A DNA stretch of 64,000 bases from assembly GCA_026413225.1 (NCBI GenBank), contig CM048554.1, positions 75,260,463-75,324,462 on the forward strand, read 5' to 3'. The stretch is from Otis tarda (taxonomy: Eukaryota; Chordata; Aves; Otidiformes; Otididae). Below, one piece after another: positions 1-43,380 of this stretch. The translations under genes were made by a program, and so were the position numbers. Numbering within the stretch: position 1 is the stretch's first letter; every line of letters starts with the position of its first letter. The notes beneath the pieces were generated by a model. The model made no database searches and was not told the DNA's origin. It saw only the letters and a program-made list of their open reading frames with translations.

Positions 1-342
1 TCTGTATAAGAGTATTGCTATGGAGACAGTTTTCAGTATTCTGTTCCAAATCCAGCCCTCACCAAACCTGATTTCACTGGGTCGTTGTGCCTGTTTATGC
101 CATTATGCTACTTTTGAAAGGCTGCATTACTAATCACCGCTGAAATAATAATAGGTGTAAAGAAATACATATATTGTTTGGGTTTAGATGCAAACAGCTC
201 TCTCAGAAGCACCCGATGATAAAGAGATGAGTTGCTGCAGATGCTTATGCCATGCAGCTGTGGGTGCTGTTAGCAAAGTCGGATCATTGTCTTTACGGCT
301 GTGTCTCACTCTTATTTCTCTTCCTTACCTCTTTTTCTGCAG
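1..342 (+). other. FYN: FYN intron (between the SH3 exons), 3' end
   Basis: Non-coding sequence ending in a strong pyrimidine tract and CAG acceptor at 340-342. No other feature is seen. The upstream exons are outside the window. Confidence 0.9.
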
Positions 343-33894
<33,552 letters not shown>

Positions 33895-34182
33895 ATTCCT
33901 GGTCTCCACACACTGTCATGAATTACCGGGTGTTTCTTAGCCCTGCCCCACTTGCCCTTCAGCTTCCAACTCTGTGATCGGCTTCTCCAGAGTGCAGCAT
34001 CTTCCAGCACCACCGTGCACAGGAGGGGCTGAAGCTGGGAACTTCCGCAGCCCTTGCCTTTGACCACTTGTTCTAATCTGAATGTCCTGGATGAAAAGGA
34101 GAAAAACACTTGTTTTTTCTTAATCAAAGACTCCAAAACTGCATTGTATTGTTGTTATGTAAACTGCAAAACCTCTGTTCAT

Positions 34183-34190
34183 TGTAAATA
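34183..34190 (+). promoter_or_regulatory. Pumilio response element-like TGTAAATA in FYN 3' UTR
   Basis: An exact match to the UGUANAUA consensus, about 290 bases after the stop codon on the sense strand. This is a single occurrence by eye. Function is inferred from the motif only. Confidence 0.35.
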
Positions 34191-34342
34191 GTAACTCAGT
34201 GCCAATAACTGATCCTAGTGCTTTCCTTTTTTTAAAACGCAAAACCTATGTGATTTTAACTAGTCTTCTCCTGATTCAACTAAAAGTATTATTTTCCAGA
34301 AGTGGCCTCTTTGTCTAAAACATTTTTTTTCATGTTTTAACA

Positions 34343-34348
34343 AATAAA
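34343..34348 (+). terminator. Candidate proximal polyadenylation signal AATAAA (FYN)
   Basis: AATAAA about 450 bases after the stop, followed by a run of A and then T-rich sequence (ttgtttttttgctttttt, 34369-34386) that could serve as the downstream element. Confidence 0.4.
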
Positions 34349-34715
34349 AAAAAAAATCAGGACAGGTGTTTGTTTTTTTGCTTTTTTATATATAAAATAT
34401 ATATAATATATATACATACCTGTACATACAGTATATGGGTGCTATTGCAGGGGAAACTCATTTGGAATGGAATGAATCCTGCTGCAGCAGCACCCAGATA
34501 ATTTTACTGCAGACATGAAAACACTGGTGGGATTCTGAGAGCCAGTGATCTAATTTTTGGCTTTTGCCAAGCATGATTTTTTTAAATTGGATTGCACTTT
34601 TTGTTTATGATTATGTACCTGTAGATGGTTGTAACTTTGCTCTTTCAGGAATCATGTGCTGTATTTACAGTAATGTTTCCAATGTTTGACAAGTGTGTGA
34701 TGATTTGTTCTTGAA

Positions 34716-34721
34716 ATTAAA
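34716..34721 (+). terminator. Candidate polyadenylation signal ATTAAA (FYN)
   Basis: The variant hexamer ATTAAA lies in the FYN 3' UTR. A second copy is at 34842-34847, followed by the GT-containing sequence cagtgtaaccac. Either could end a mid-length transcript. Confidence 0.35.
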
Positions 34722-36576
34722 ACGAACATATTTAAAAAAGAAAAGCAAGAAAACTACACCATCACCGTTTGAACTGGAAAATTGAAACCGCAAGGACTTC
34801 CTGTATCAAAATATGTATAATGAAATGTTTCAAAAAGATTTATTAAACAGTGTAACCACATTCAGATGGTCTTAAAATCATAGCATTTTAGCCATGTCCA
34901 CTTGCTAAACTGTTGGTCATGCAACTAGGATTTTTCTGTTTTATGTGTAACATTTTTCCATTGTAAAATAAGTGTGTTAAATGTCCTGTACTGCTAATGA
35001 AATTACTTTCTCTGTCTGCAAGTTCTCCAGTGGAATTACTATGCACTTCTTTACATTTCATGGGGGAATGCACAGAACAAAGTATTACCTTTTCAGTTGT
35101 CTGTACCAGCCTTGAATTACTTACGTTTAACCAAAAAAAAAAAAATTCCTTTCTATTTCTATTGAGTTTTTAATACTGAGTTGCAAATTTTAAAGTCTTA
35201 ATTACATTTTGTTATGGTTTATTTGCAAGTTTACATTTTTAAACTGTTTAACTTTCTTAATTTAGTAATTAAAAAAAAAGAGCATTTTACATTTGGATAG
35301 TTGTTCTTTTGTTTAAACGTGGAGATAATGGTGGAGATGAGATAAAAACTTTTCAAGAAGGGGTGTCATGCCATTTGGGGCATCATATTTCATAGGAGTA
35401 TGCAGACCAGTTACCTATGGGACATAATTTTCCAAATTATGAAGTCAATATATTTTTAAACAGCTGGAGTTCAACTGTAAGGAAGATGGTTGAATGCATA
35501 GCTAGTCTCTCAGTTCTCTGTTCTACAAGCAGTTTATTCTTTAATAGTTCTGTTGCATTTAATGTGAATGCTTTTACATTTACAAGTGTTGCAGGAAAAG
35601 ATTTTCTATGCCTTGTATTGCTGTTACTGCTTTAAAATATGGCAGCCAAGTAACACTTCCTGACAGTTGAAACTTTTTTTTATCATTTAATACTTAGATT
35701 GTGAATTCATAGTCCGAATACTCACACATTTTCTAAAGAGAACCTTTTTCCATTCTTGAAAACTAACCCAATAACGAATTGAGATTCAGAGAACAAATTG
35801 TCATCATTGTTTTAATATTTTCTATACAAAACATTTGACTGAAAATCCTCTCGCTAAGGAGGTTTCCACACTTAGCCTTTCTTGAAGTGTGAATTTATAT
35901 GGCAATGTTGCTTGTTACCAGATTTCCGTGATAAATTGGTTAACGTTTTACATGTAGAGTCTATAAGTAATGTTATGTACATGATATATTCAATGTTGCT
36001 GTACGTGTAGCTGTGGAGTACTGAAGAGGCCATACTTGGTGGACTTTTAGTTTCCTCTTAGTATTTACAAAGCGAGTCATGGTCCTCTTTTTCCCACAGC
36101 TACCCCCCTGCCTTAAAACGTCATCCACTGAACTGAGGACTCCGTAGTAACTCCATGGGCTGGCGAAGCCAAAATGTCACGTACTCAGCCCAGTGCTCGG
36201 TGGCAAAGCATGGCCGTTCTGCCAAGTTCCTATGCAGCCTTTGCTATGCCACAAACTTCAGTACACTTTCCATCTGTAACGCAGGATGAGCCTAAAACGT
36301 TAGTTTTGCCTGCGTTTCTCATTGGAAGTAAGACTCAGATGGGGTGTTGTTGGGGTTTTATGGCCTTTACTTCTGATTCTTGGGTTTGTTGTTTCTTGTA
36401 TCGCATTCGGTCTCCGAGTACCATGTTGGTCTCTGCCGCATCTCTGGCTGCAGCTGGCTTGTGTGCAGACTAGTGCCACTGTTGAGTGGCAAATCCAGAC
36501 CATTTCTCATCGGTAGCTCTTCTGCTTCTTTTTCTTAATGTTGGGAGAGTTGTTGTTTGGGTTTTTTAATCTCTCA

Positions 36577-36582
36577 AATAAA
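36577..36582 (+). terminator. Candidate distal polyadenylation signal AATAAA (FYN)
   Basis: AATAAA preceded by a T-rich stretch and followed by gtttaaacaaggttgttag, which offers GU-rich sequence about 25-35 bases downstream. It lies about 2.7 kb after the stop codon, a plausible full 3' UTR length for FYN. Confidence 0.5.
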
Positions 36583-36600
36583 AACATTAGCAAAAGTTTA

Positions 36601-39600
36601 AACAAGGTTGTTAGCATTTTTGCTATAAATTAATGAAGACCTTTTCTTAAGCACGGTGTATACACCACAGATAGCTGTGTGGTGATGGTAAAGGTTGAAT
36701 TATCAGATGAAAAATCTCCTGTTCTCTCTATTTTTTTTTTTAACATAAAGCTAAATAAATCCCATCTAGATAAACACACACACACCTGACTCCCAACCAA
36801 TCCATGGTGTGGCAGCGAAGTTCCGGAAAAGGTGACCTACCAGCAGCTGAAAGGACTCCGTGGAGCAATCCAAGCATCTCTAGGCCAAGCTTAATCCAAT
36901 ACGAGTCCCAGAAAGAAAGACAAGTGGAAATACAATGCTGCCATGAAAGGGACGGTTACTACGATTAACGCATGCTAACATGTTTCTATTGGAAGGAAAT
37001 GACATGAGAGTTGTTGAGTCTTCAAAAACGTCCAAAGTGTGTCAAAGGCACTAGCATGATATTCTTTGGCTTCTGCTAACAGTTTTCAACTTGGTTCTGT
37101 GTGATGCTCTTGTTTTGATTCAATTACCGCTGTAGAAAAGCAAATAGCAAATATGAAAGTGATTAACTGCTAAAATTACACAAATAATCATAAATAGAAA
37201 ATCTATCTCCAGTGCGCGTTTCTCCTGAAGCCTCTAGCCTGGAAAGGACCACCAGCAGACCGCGAAGGCAGATTGCTAAATGTGTTTGACCTTGCCACGT
37301 AACTTCAAGGTGAGTGGGAAGTTGCTCAGATTTGTTTTAATATGCACCATCCTTTTCTCAAATGCTGCAATAAAAAATGCGGTACTCTAATGAATGCTAC
37401 TACATTGTACCCGAGGGGTTTCAGGGCCTCACATGAGGCTGAGCCCAAGCATGCAAGAGCTATTAGGAGATATACAGTAGCTCTGCTCTAATGTGTAGAC
37501 AATATTCATTCATCAAAGCAGGCTTTTCCTGTCTAATGGGAAATTACCACCAGCAGTGCAGACAAAAGGATATTTATTTTCCCCAATCTTGTCGGTTTGA
37601 GGGTCTGTCTGTCTTTCAAGAATAATTGAAGTCTGTTTGTAGCTCAGAAATCTCATTGTGTTCTGCAGTCTTAGTAAGCAGTGATTGTAATTTCCTGTGA
37701 CTCATACACAGGGAAATTTTATCACCGAAGGGGCTCCTGTCAACTGGGGGAGCATTCCCTGCCATCTTAACCAAAGAAGGTGGCACTTCAATTTCAGATT
37801 TTTCCTGAACGGACCAAACCAGAATCCGTGTCCTTTCAGCAGAGAAAGGAAAGAGGCCTCTTGCCAGGATTCCACTGGTGTAGGTTGTCTGTCTCTCCCT
37901 CCCAGTGCTTCTGAATTTGTCAGGAGAAGCTTTGACAGCTAAAACCAGGTTACTGAGGTTCATTTTGAATGTTAGCGGGGAAATGCTCACTTCACTTAAG
38001 TCTGTTGACTTTTAATACAGTGTTCTTACGTGCTTGTATTTATATCACATCTCAAAAATGCAATTCGCACACAAATACCTATGCCGACATCAACCCATCT
38101 CCTCGTATTCCTCTCCTGCAGCTGAATGCTTAACAAAATGTAAGAGTGGGGCATGAGTAGATTAGAGGATAGAATGGTGTTAACAACAAGCTGGTATTTT
38201 TTTTCCCTTCCCCCGCCCCCCCCCAGCTCCTACTACGTGATCAGTTATAATCCCTGTTCCCCTGCCGGGAGCGGGGTGGTAGCAGCAAGCGCTGGTGATG
38301 CTGTGGGTCTCTGGCTACTGCAAAGAGCAACCTGCAACTGATTTCAAAGTAGGAGAGAGAAAATATTTTCTCCCAAGGGCATGGCTGCAGTTTGGGGCCT
38401 GCGGTGTGAGTATGCAGTGGGGCTTGAAAGGGGAGAAGCGTGCTCTCCCAGGAAAAAACAGGTCATTAGCCGGTAGGCTGGGGATCGTGTCGCATAGATG
38501 GAAATCCAAAGGTTGCGGCACCAGCTGTGCTCGCAGCGCCTGTGTTTTGCTGCACCCAGGGATTTAGGTGATCAGATTAGAGCAGACTGGGGAGCATGAA
38601 CTGCGGTTTCTATTACCAAGTGTAAATATCTTCTCTGTCACAGGGTAAGGGTAAATAGTACATGTTCAAGATGGGGGACAAAAAAAAAAAAATCACAGGA
38701 CTGGTGTGCCTGTGACGGGGGGGCAAGTGTTGCATCGGCCTGACCAGGCCAGATGGGAGCTTGATTGTTCGGCTCATTGTTGGGAATAAGTCAGCAATAA
38801 GCTCTGTGAATAGCCAAAAGGGCAAAGAGCAAAGAAATGAGATTATCTCCTTTCTCTACGGCCAGGCTAGAGCTTCCCGAGGGCTCTAGTTTGCTGTTTT
38901 GTGCATCAGCATTTGTTGCTGAGCCCCCGAAACCAGAGTCTTGTGAAGTTTACTCAGCTACTTATTGTCACAGCTTCACACAAAATCCCCGAGCCCTGCA
39001 ACAGACGCTTTTTTATCTGGAAAAAGAAAAAAGAATAAAGAATGCAGGGAAGCTTTCTGACTGTGTTGTAGCCTTACTCGCTGACCCTGTGGCTCACCCT
39101 CATGCCGAAGGCCTGCCCAAAAGCCCTGGCATCCTCTACGCTTTATTCCCCGCCGCAGTTCAGGCTCTGGGCTGCCTTGGAGCCCCCCTGCGCCGCTGGA
39201 TTTCCCCAGCTAGCAGTTACTGCTTGTACAGGAAGGGTCCCTGGTGCTGGGAAAGGGGTGCAGTGGTCCCAGCACACCTGTCCTGGCACTACGTGGGGCC
39301 AGGGATGTCCCTGCTGCTGGACCAGGCTCCCGGAGGGAACAACTGGGTCCTGAAGTGACTTGACGCAGCTGGCAGTCCCCAGCCCCGGTGACGATGGAGA
39401 AGCAGACGCTAACTCCCGCTCTCCTCAAAAAGCAGCAGCAAAGAACCAGATCAGGAACTGCTTTAAACACAGAGGACTAGGTATGTTTGATCATATGAGA
39501 GCCCGAGCGCTCTCATAGATTCCCATGCCTCCCAAAAGCAGCGCGGCCGCCAGCTGAGCTTTGTATATGACCTCATATACATCCAGCGTATAAAGCGCAT

Positions 39601-42530
39601 ACCGCATACTGAACATTTGCATATGTTGCACGTCTTTTGTTCCACTTGGGTGGCCTTCTCCTCCCCTTCCCCCTACCTCTCGCCCCATTACTCGCCCACA
39701 CGGCTCCCCTCACGTTATTCTAGACGTGTCGTTTCTGAAGGACTACATGTCCCGGTCCTGCGGAGAGTGGGGGCTCTGTTAATTGTCAAACGCTGAGTGG
39801 GAAACGATCAATGGACGACTAATTGGAAGCAAGGGGGGATAAAATAGGTATTACTTAGCTTCTGCTCTTAATTAAGAGGATGCATAATGCTGTGGGGAAA
39901 ATCTTAACAAACGGCAGGAGGGTTTTTGTCATTATGCAAGGTTTAATTAGAAGCTTTGCACAAGCTAACATCCAGGTACTGTTTTCTTTCCTTTCAGGTG
40001 TCTCTCCAAGGCATGACTGAAAAATGCTAAAGCAAGAGCCTTAAAAGAAAAAAAAATAAGTGGAAAATATTTTTGTAGGCATGTGCCTAGCAATCTAAAC
40101 AGCAAGACATGGAAGAAAGCCCCAGTTTCCCTCCTAGTGCAAAAGCAGCGAGGGGCGAGCCGAATGCAGAGAACCAGAGCGAGAGTGTCGTGTGCGTTAC
40201 GCTGAGGCAGATGGGATTAAAGGCTCATTGCAATGTCTCCAGATGGATTCACAGTGCCCATGTTAAAAGTGGAGCAACGTGACAGTGCTTTATTTCAACA
40301 GTTAATCATTTGGAAGCAAAAACATTTATGATTTAGTTCTCTGAATGTACAGATGCAGTAAAAAAATACAAGAAGCGGCACTCAGTATTGACATTACCTT
40401 CCTAACCAAAAAAGAAATAATACAAGGACAAGCAATCACTTTTTATTAAAAAAAAGCTCCACGTTACATGCCTTGCCAATGAAAACACTCATCCTGCACT
40501 TCTATATTAATCTGTGCTATGATGGGCCAAATACAATGTGTCACATTCTGCTTGTAAATAATGTACAGATGAAATACTAACTTTAAAGAGTTCAGAGTTT
40601 GATCCAGCTTTCAGTGAAGTCAGTAGGAAGACTTCAGAAATATAAAACAGGCCTTCAGAAAGCAATTAGGACGGCCTCCGTTTTGGGGATGGGGGAGGGT
40701 TTTGAAATGCTGATGTAAACTTGGATATCTCTAAATAAAAATACAAAAATTAGTTAATTGATAGCAGCTTCTACAATTTTGTAGGAGGGTACTTAGGTTT
40801 GGGCTGGACCTCATCTTTGCTTTGAAACCCCCATTACTGTTATCTGCAAAGGAGGCCATTCCACTGCGTGAAGGGAGAAGCGTTTGATGGCTGCACAGCA
40901 GAGGCCTTTGCAAACAAACCCCACAAATGCAGCGTCCCAACGGGACACTCTGCCCACCAAGTCCCCGTGCCCGGCCATGGCTGCCTGTACTCCCTGAGGA
41001 GCTGGTTGACGAACTGCAACCACAAGTCCTTTGCGTAAGACCCAGGAAGGTCAGGTGCTCCTCAGAGCACCTTTCCATCCCTGCTCCCATCCTGCCTACA
41101 TTCACCAAGCCCCTGATTTTGGCTCCTGCGTGGCCTTGCACCCCTTGCCACCTTTCCCCGCCAGGGCCATCACTGCTCCCAGATGGGAGGCTGGTGGGGA
41201 GCTGGCGAGAGGGGAAGCTACCAGAGCACGAGTTGCTGAAAATGCTGGCTGTCAGGGTGTTCATGGTGCAAAATAGCTGTGCGGCAGAGCCACTGCGCTT
41301 GAGTCCAAACCAGAGGGATTAAACCTTGAGCTCGCTGAAAAAGCCACAGTTGTAATGCAGCCACTCTGGCCACAAGCATCGACCTCCCATTGCGTTTGGT
41401 TCTGGTTGGGACCTGCTGGCAGGACAGGGGTCTCGTGGCAGCAAAGGAGAACCCTGGGACATCCCAAAAGGGAGGCTTGGTGTCCTGCTTGCCCGCGCCT
41501 TGCTGGAGGAGAGAAGGAGAGGGTCAGGACCGTCAGCAGGAGGGCCAGACTGACGTGCAGTTTCTTTGGGAAGAAGGTAAGCTCAGGCTGCGGGGTGTCA
41601 CTGATATGATCATATTTAGTGCTCAGCTTGGGGGCACATGTTGCTCCCAGTCGCTTGAATTTTCCCTTCAGAAATGTAGGCAGTTATTCTCTGACAAGAG
41701 GAAGTAAGAGCCTGGGTTACAGCTTTGCTTCGTGACCACAAAGAGGGGCTGGTGGAGCTGTGGGCGCCCAGAGAGGGCCCATCCCAAGGGAGGGACGCTC
41801 GGCAGATGGCTCTCTCCTCCACCCCCAGTGCCATGGGAAGGGCACAGGAAGGAGAAGCAGCAGCACTGCCCGAGTGAGGGGCTCGGGGTGGTTTAGACAT
41901 CCCCACATGCGCATGCTGGCCGATCAAGCGTTAAGGCAGTGTGCGGCGGCAGCCCACGGATGCCTGGAGGAATGAAGAGCTGAGCACAAGTCCCAGCCAA
42001 GTCAGACTCCTCCTAGGGTTAAACTAAGAAAATGTAGGCTAAAGATCAGGAAGAGCTTCTTGGCAGGGAGCAGGGGGTCAGGAAAGCAACGTAGGCTGGG
42101 ACACGCAGCTGTGTCCAGCAGGCGTGTTGGGGACCACTGCCACCGAGCACGGTCAGCGCGCCTTCCTGGGGCTCTTCAAACCCCACCGCGCTACTCAGCT
42201 TTTGGGAGCTGTGTGAATATGTAAGAGTTTCAACTTGTAGGAAAAGCGAGTTTCTGCTTCTTCAGGGTGCAGAGAGAAACTTGGAAGTGTCTAGAAGTCT
42301 AACTGAAAGAAAAAAAAAAAAGACATGAGAAACCATTTTTTGTTCTTTATATAGTTCTGACATCTATCATGTGATTGTCTTCAGCAGTCTGAATCACAGT
42401 TGGTTTAACATTTGGCATCAACAGTAAGCAACCGAGGACTAAAAGCAAAGGATGACTTTCCAGGCGAGGCACACTCTTTAGGAATCACACCGGGTTTCCC
42501 CTACAGTTATTTATCTCCGGGCTCACGCAG
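36601..42530. other. FYN-TRAF3IP2 intergenic region
   Basis: About 6 kb between the presumed FYN end and the TRAF3IP2 CpG block. It has a short CA run (36775-36785) and a C run (38212-38224). AT-rich, TAAT-containing sequence at 39.77-40.00 kb and a diverged CR1-like segment near 42.02-42.19 kb are also present. Open frames at 38837-39358 (+) and 40731-41264 (-) have no recognisable domain or start context. Confidence 0.75.
42020..42190 (+). mobile_element. Diverged CR1-like LINE fragment
   Basis: The succession aggctaaagatcaggaagag..cttctt, ggtcagg..aggctggg and ccttcctggggctcttcaaa follows the order of the CR1 3' region (ggacatcaggaag.., ggtcagg..aggctgcc, ccctggaggtgttcaa), with many substitutions. 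This was judged by eye only. Confidence 0.45.
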
Positions 42531-42539
42531 AGGCAGCCT

Positions 42540-42890
42540 GGCTTCCTACGAGAGTGAGAGCGAGCGGCGCGCAGGCATTTCCAGAGAGTTTTAAGCTTCA
42601 AAGTGTCACTCCCCCGTGGAGGCTCTCCCACTGCCGCGTCGTGCCGTGCGGTGCCGTGCATGCCTCTTCCACTTCCTGCTGCAGAGCCAGTTCTGCCGCT
42701 TACCTGGGAGAGGCAGGGAGGGTGTCGTAAAAGGAGAAAAAAAAACACAGCCCAGCCAGCCGAGGAAGGAGACCTGGGCACGCCAAGAGAGCGACGGGGC
42801 GCGCAGGAGGCACGCCAGCCCTCTCACTTTCCTCGGTCAATTCAGCGCGAGGCTCCCTCGCCCACAAGGTAAGAAGTATCACAGATGCTG
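42540..42890 (+). promoter_or_regulatory. TRAF3IP2: CpG island, candidate TRAF3IP2 promoter and non-coding first exon
   Basis: The densest CpG cluster in the window (roughly 25-30 CpG in 350 bp, counted by eye), for example gccgcgtcgtgccgtgcggt. It ends at a consensus donor CACAAG|gtaaga, placing a putative exon end at 42868. No TATA box is evident. It lies upstream of, and in the same orientation as, the TRAF3IP2 coding exons. Splicing from 42868 to the acceptor at 50342 would give a 7.5-kb first intron. The assignment is inferred from position. Confidence 0.55.
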
Positions 42891-43245
42891 CCTTCTCGGT
42901 CCCTGTTTGTAATTAGCCGTTGACCCACTTCTGGCTCTCGGTGGGGGTTTTTTTCTTCCCTCAAATTGCTGTCTCACTGCCTTTCCCCCCTTCTCTCGTG
43001 TAAGGATAGCCTGAGTTTCACAGATGGTTACAACATGTTTCAGCCATTTCACTGCCGTTTTGTTGGTTGTTTTTAAACCAGGAGGGGTTTGGGGTAAACA
43101 CTGGAAACCGACACGCCTGGTGTCGAAATGTTGTCCTGCCTATTTACATAGCTGCCTGGCAATGCTTGGCAGCCAGGCCTGAGCCCGCTCCCGCCCTGCG
43201 CGGCAGTGCAAGCTCAAGGTGGCTTGTTGACCGATGGCCCCCTAC

Positions 43246-43380
43246 TCTCCTCTCCTCTCCTCTCCTCTCCTCTCCTCTCCTCTCCTCTCCTCTCCTCTCC
43301 TCTCCTCTCCTCTCCTCTCCTCTCCTCTCCTCTCCTCTCCTCTCCTCTCCTCTCCTCTCCTCTCCTCTCCTCTCCTCTCC
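43246..43380 (+). repeat. Perfect (TCTCC)27 pentanucleotide array
   Basis: 135 bases of uninterrupted TCTCC, 27 copies. The opposite strand is GGAGA, a pure purine strand able to form triplex DNA. It lies about 380 bp downstream of the presumed TRAF3IP2 first-exon donor. Such a perfect array is expected to vary in length between individuals, and assembly length may be unreliable. Confidence 0.98.

Larger units (their letters stand above)
33895..36600 (+). other. FYN: FYN 3' UTR (end approximate)
   Basis: AT-rich sequence directly after the stop codon, without coding potential. It contains an alternating AT run (about 34386-34420), a TGTAAATA Pumilio-type element at 34183-34190 and several polyadenylation hexamers. 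The rightmost strong AATAAA (36577-36582) is the presumed distal end; shorter forms could use 34343, 34716 or 34842. The distal end is inferred, not proven. Confidence 0.6.

Noticed and set aside
37290-37316. Consensus-like donor (ttcaag|gtgagt) in the intergenic region as an RNA exon end
   Set aside because: No matching acceptor, promoter or coding content could be paired with it by eye.
38837-39358. 173-codon open frame in the intergenic region
   Set aside because: No family similarity recognised; lies in GC-rich DNA where stop codons are rarer.
40731-41264. 177-codon antisense open frame with a Ser-rich run
   Set aside because: Composition reflects GC-rich repeats on the opposite strand; no domain or conserved motif seen.
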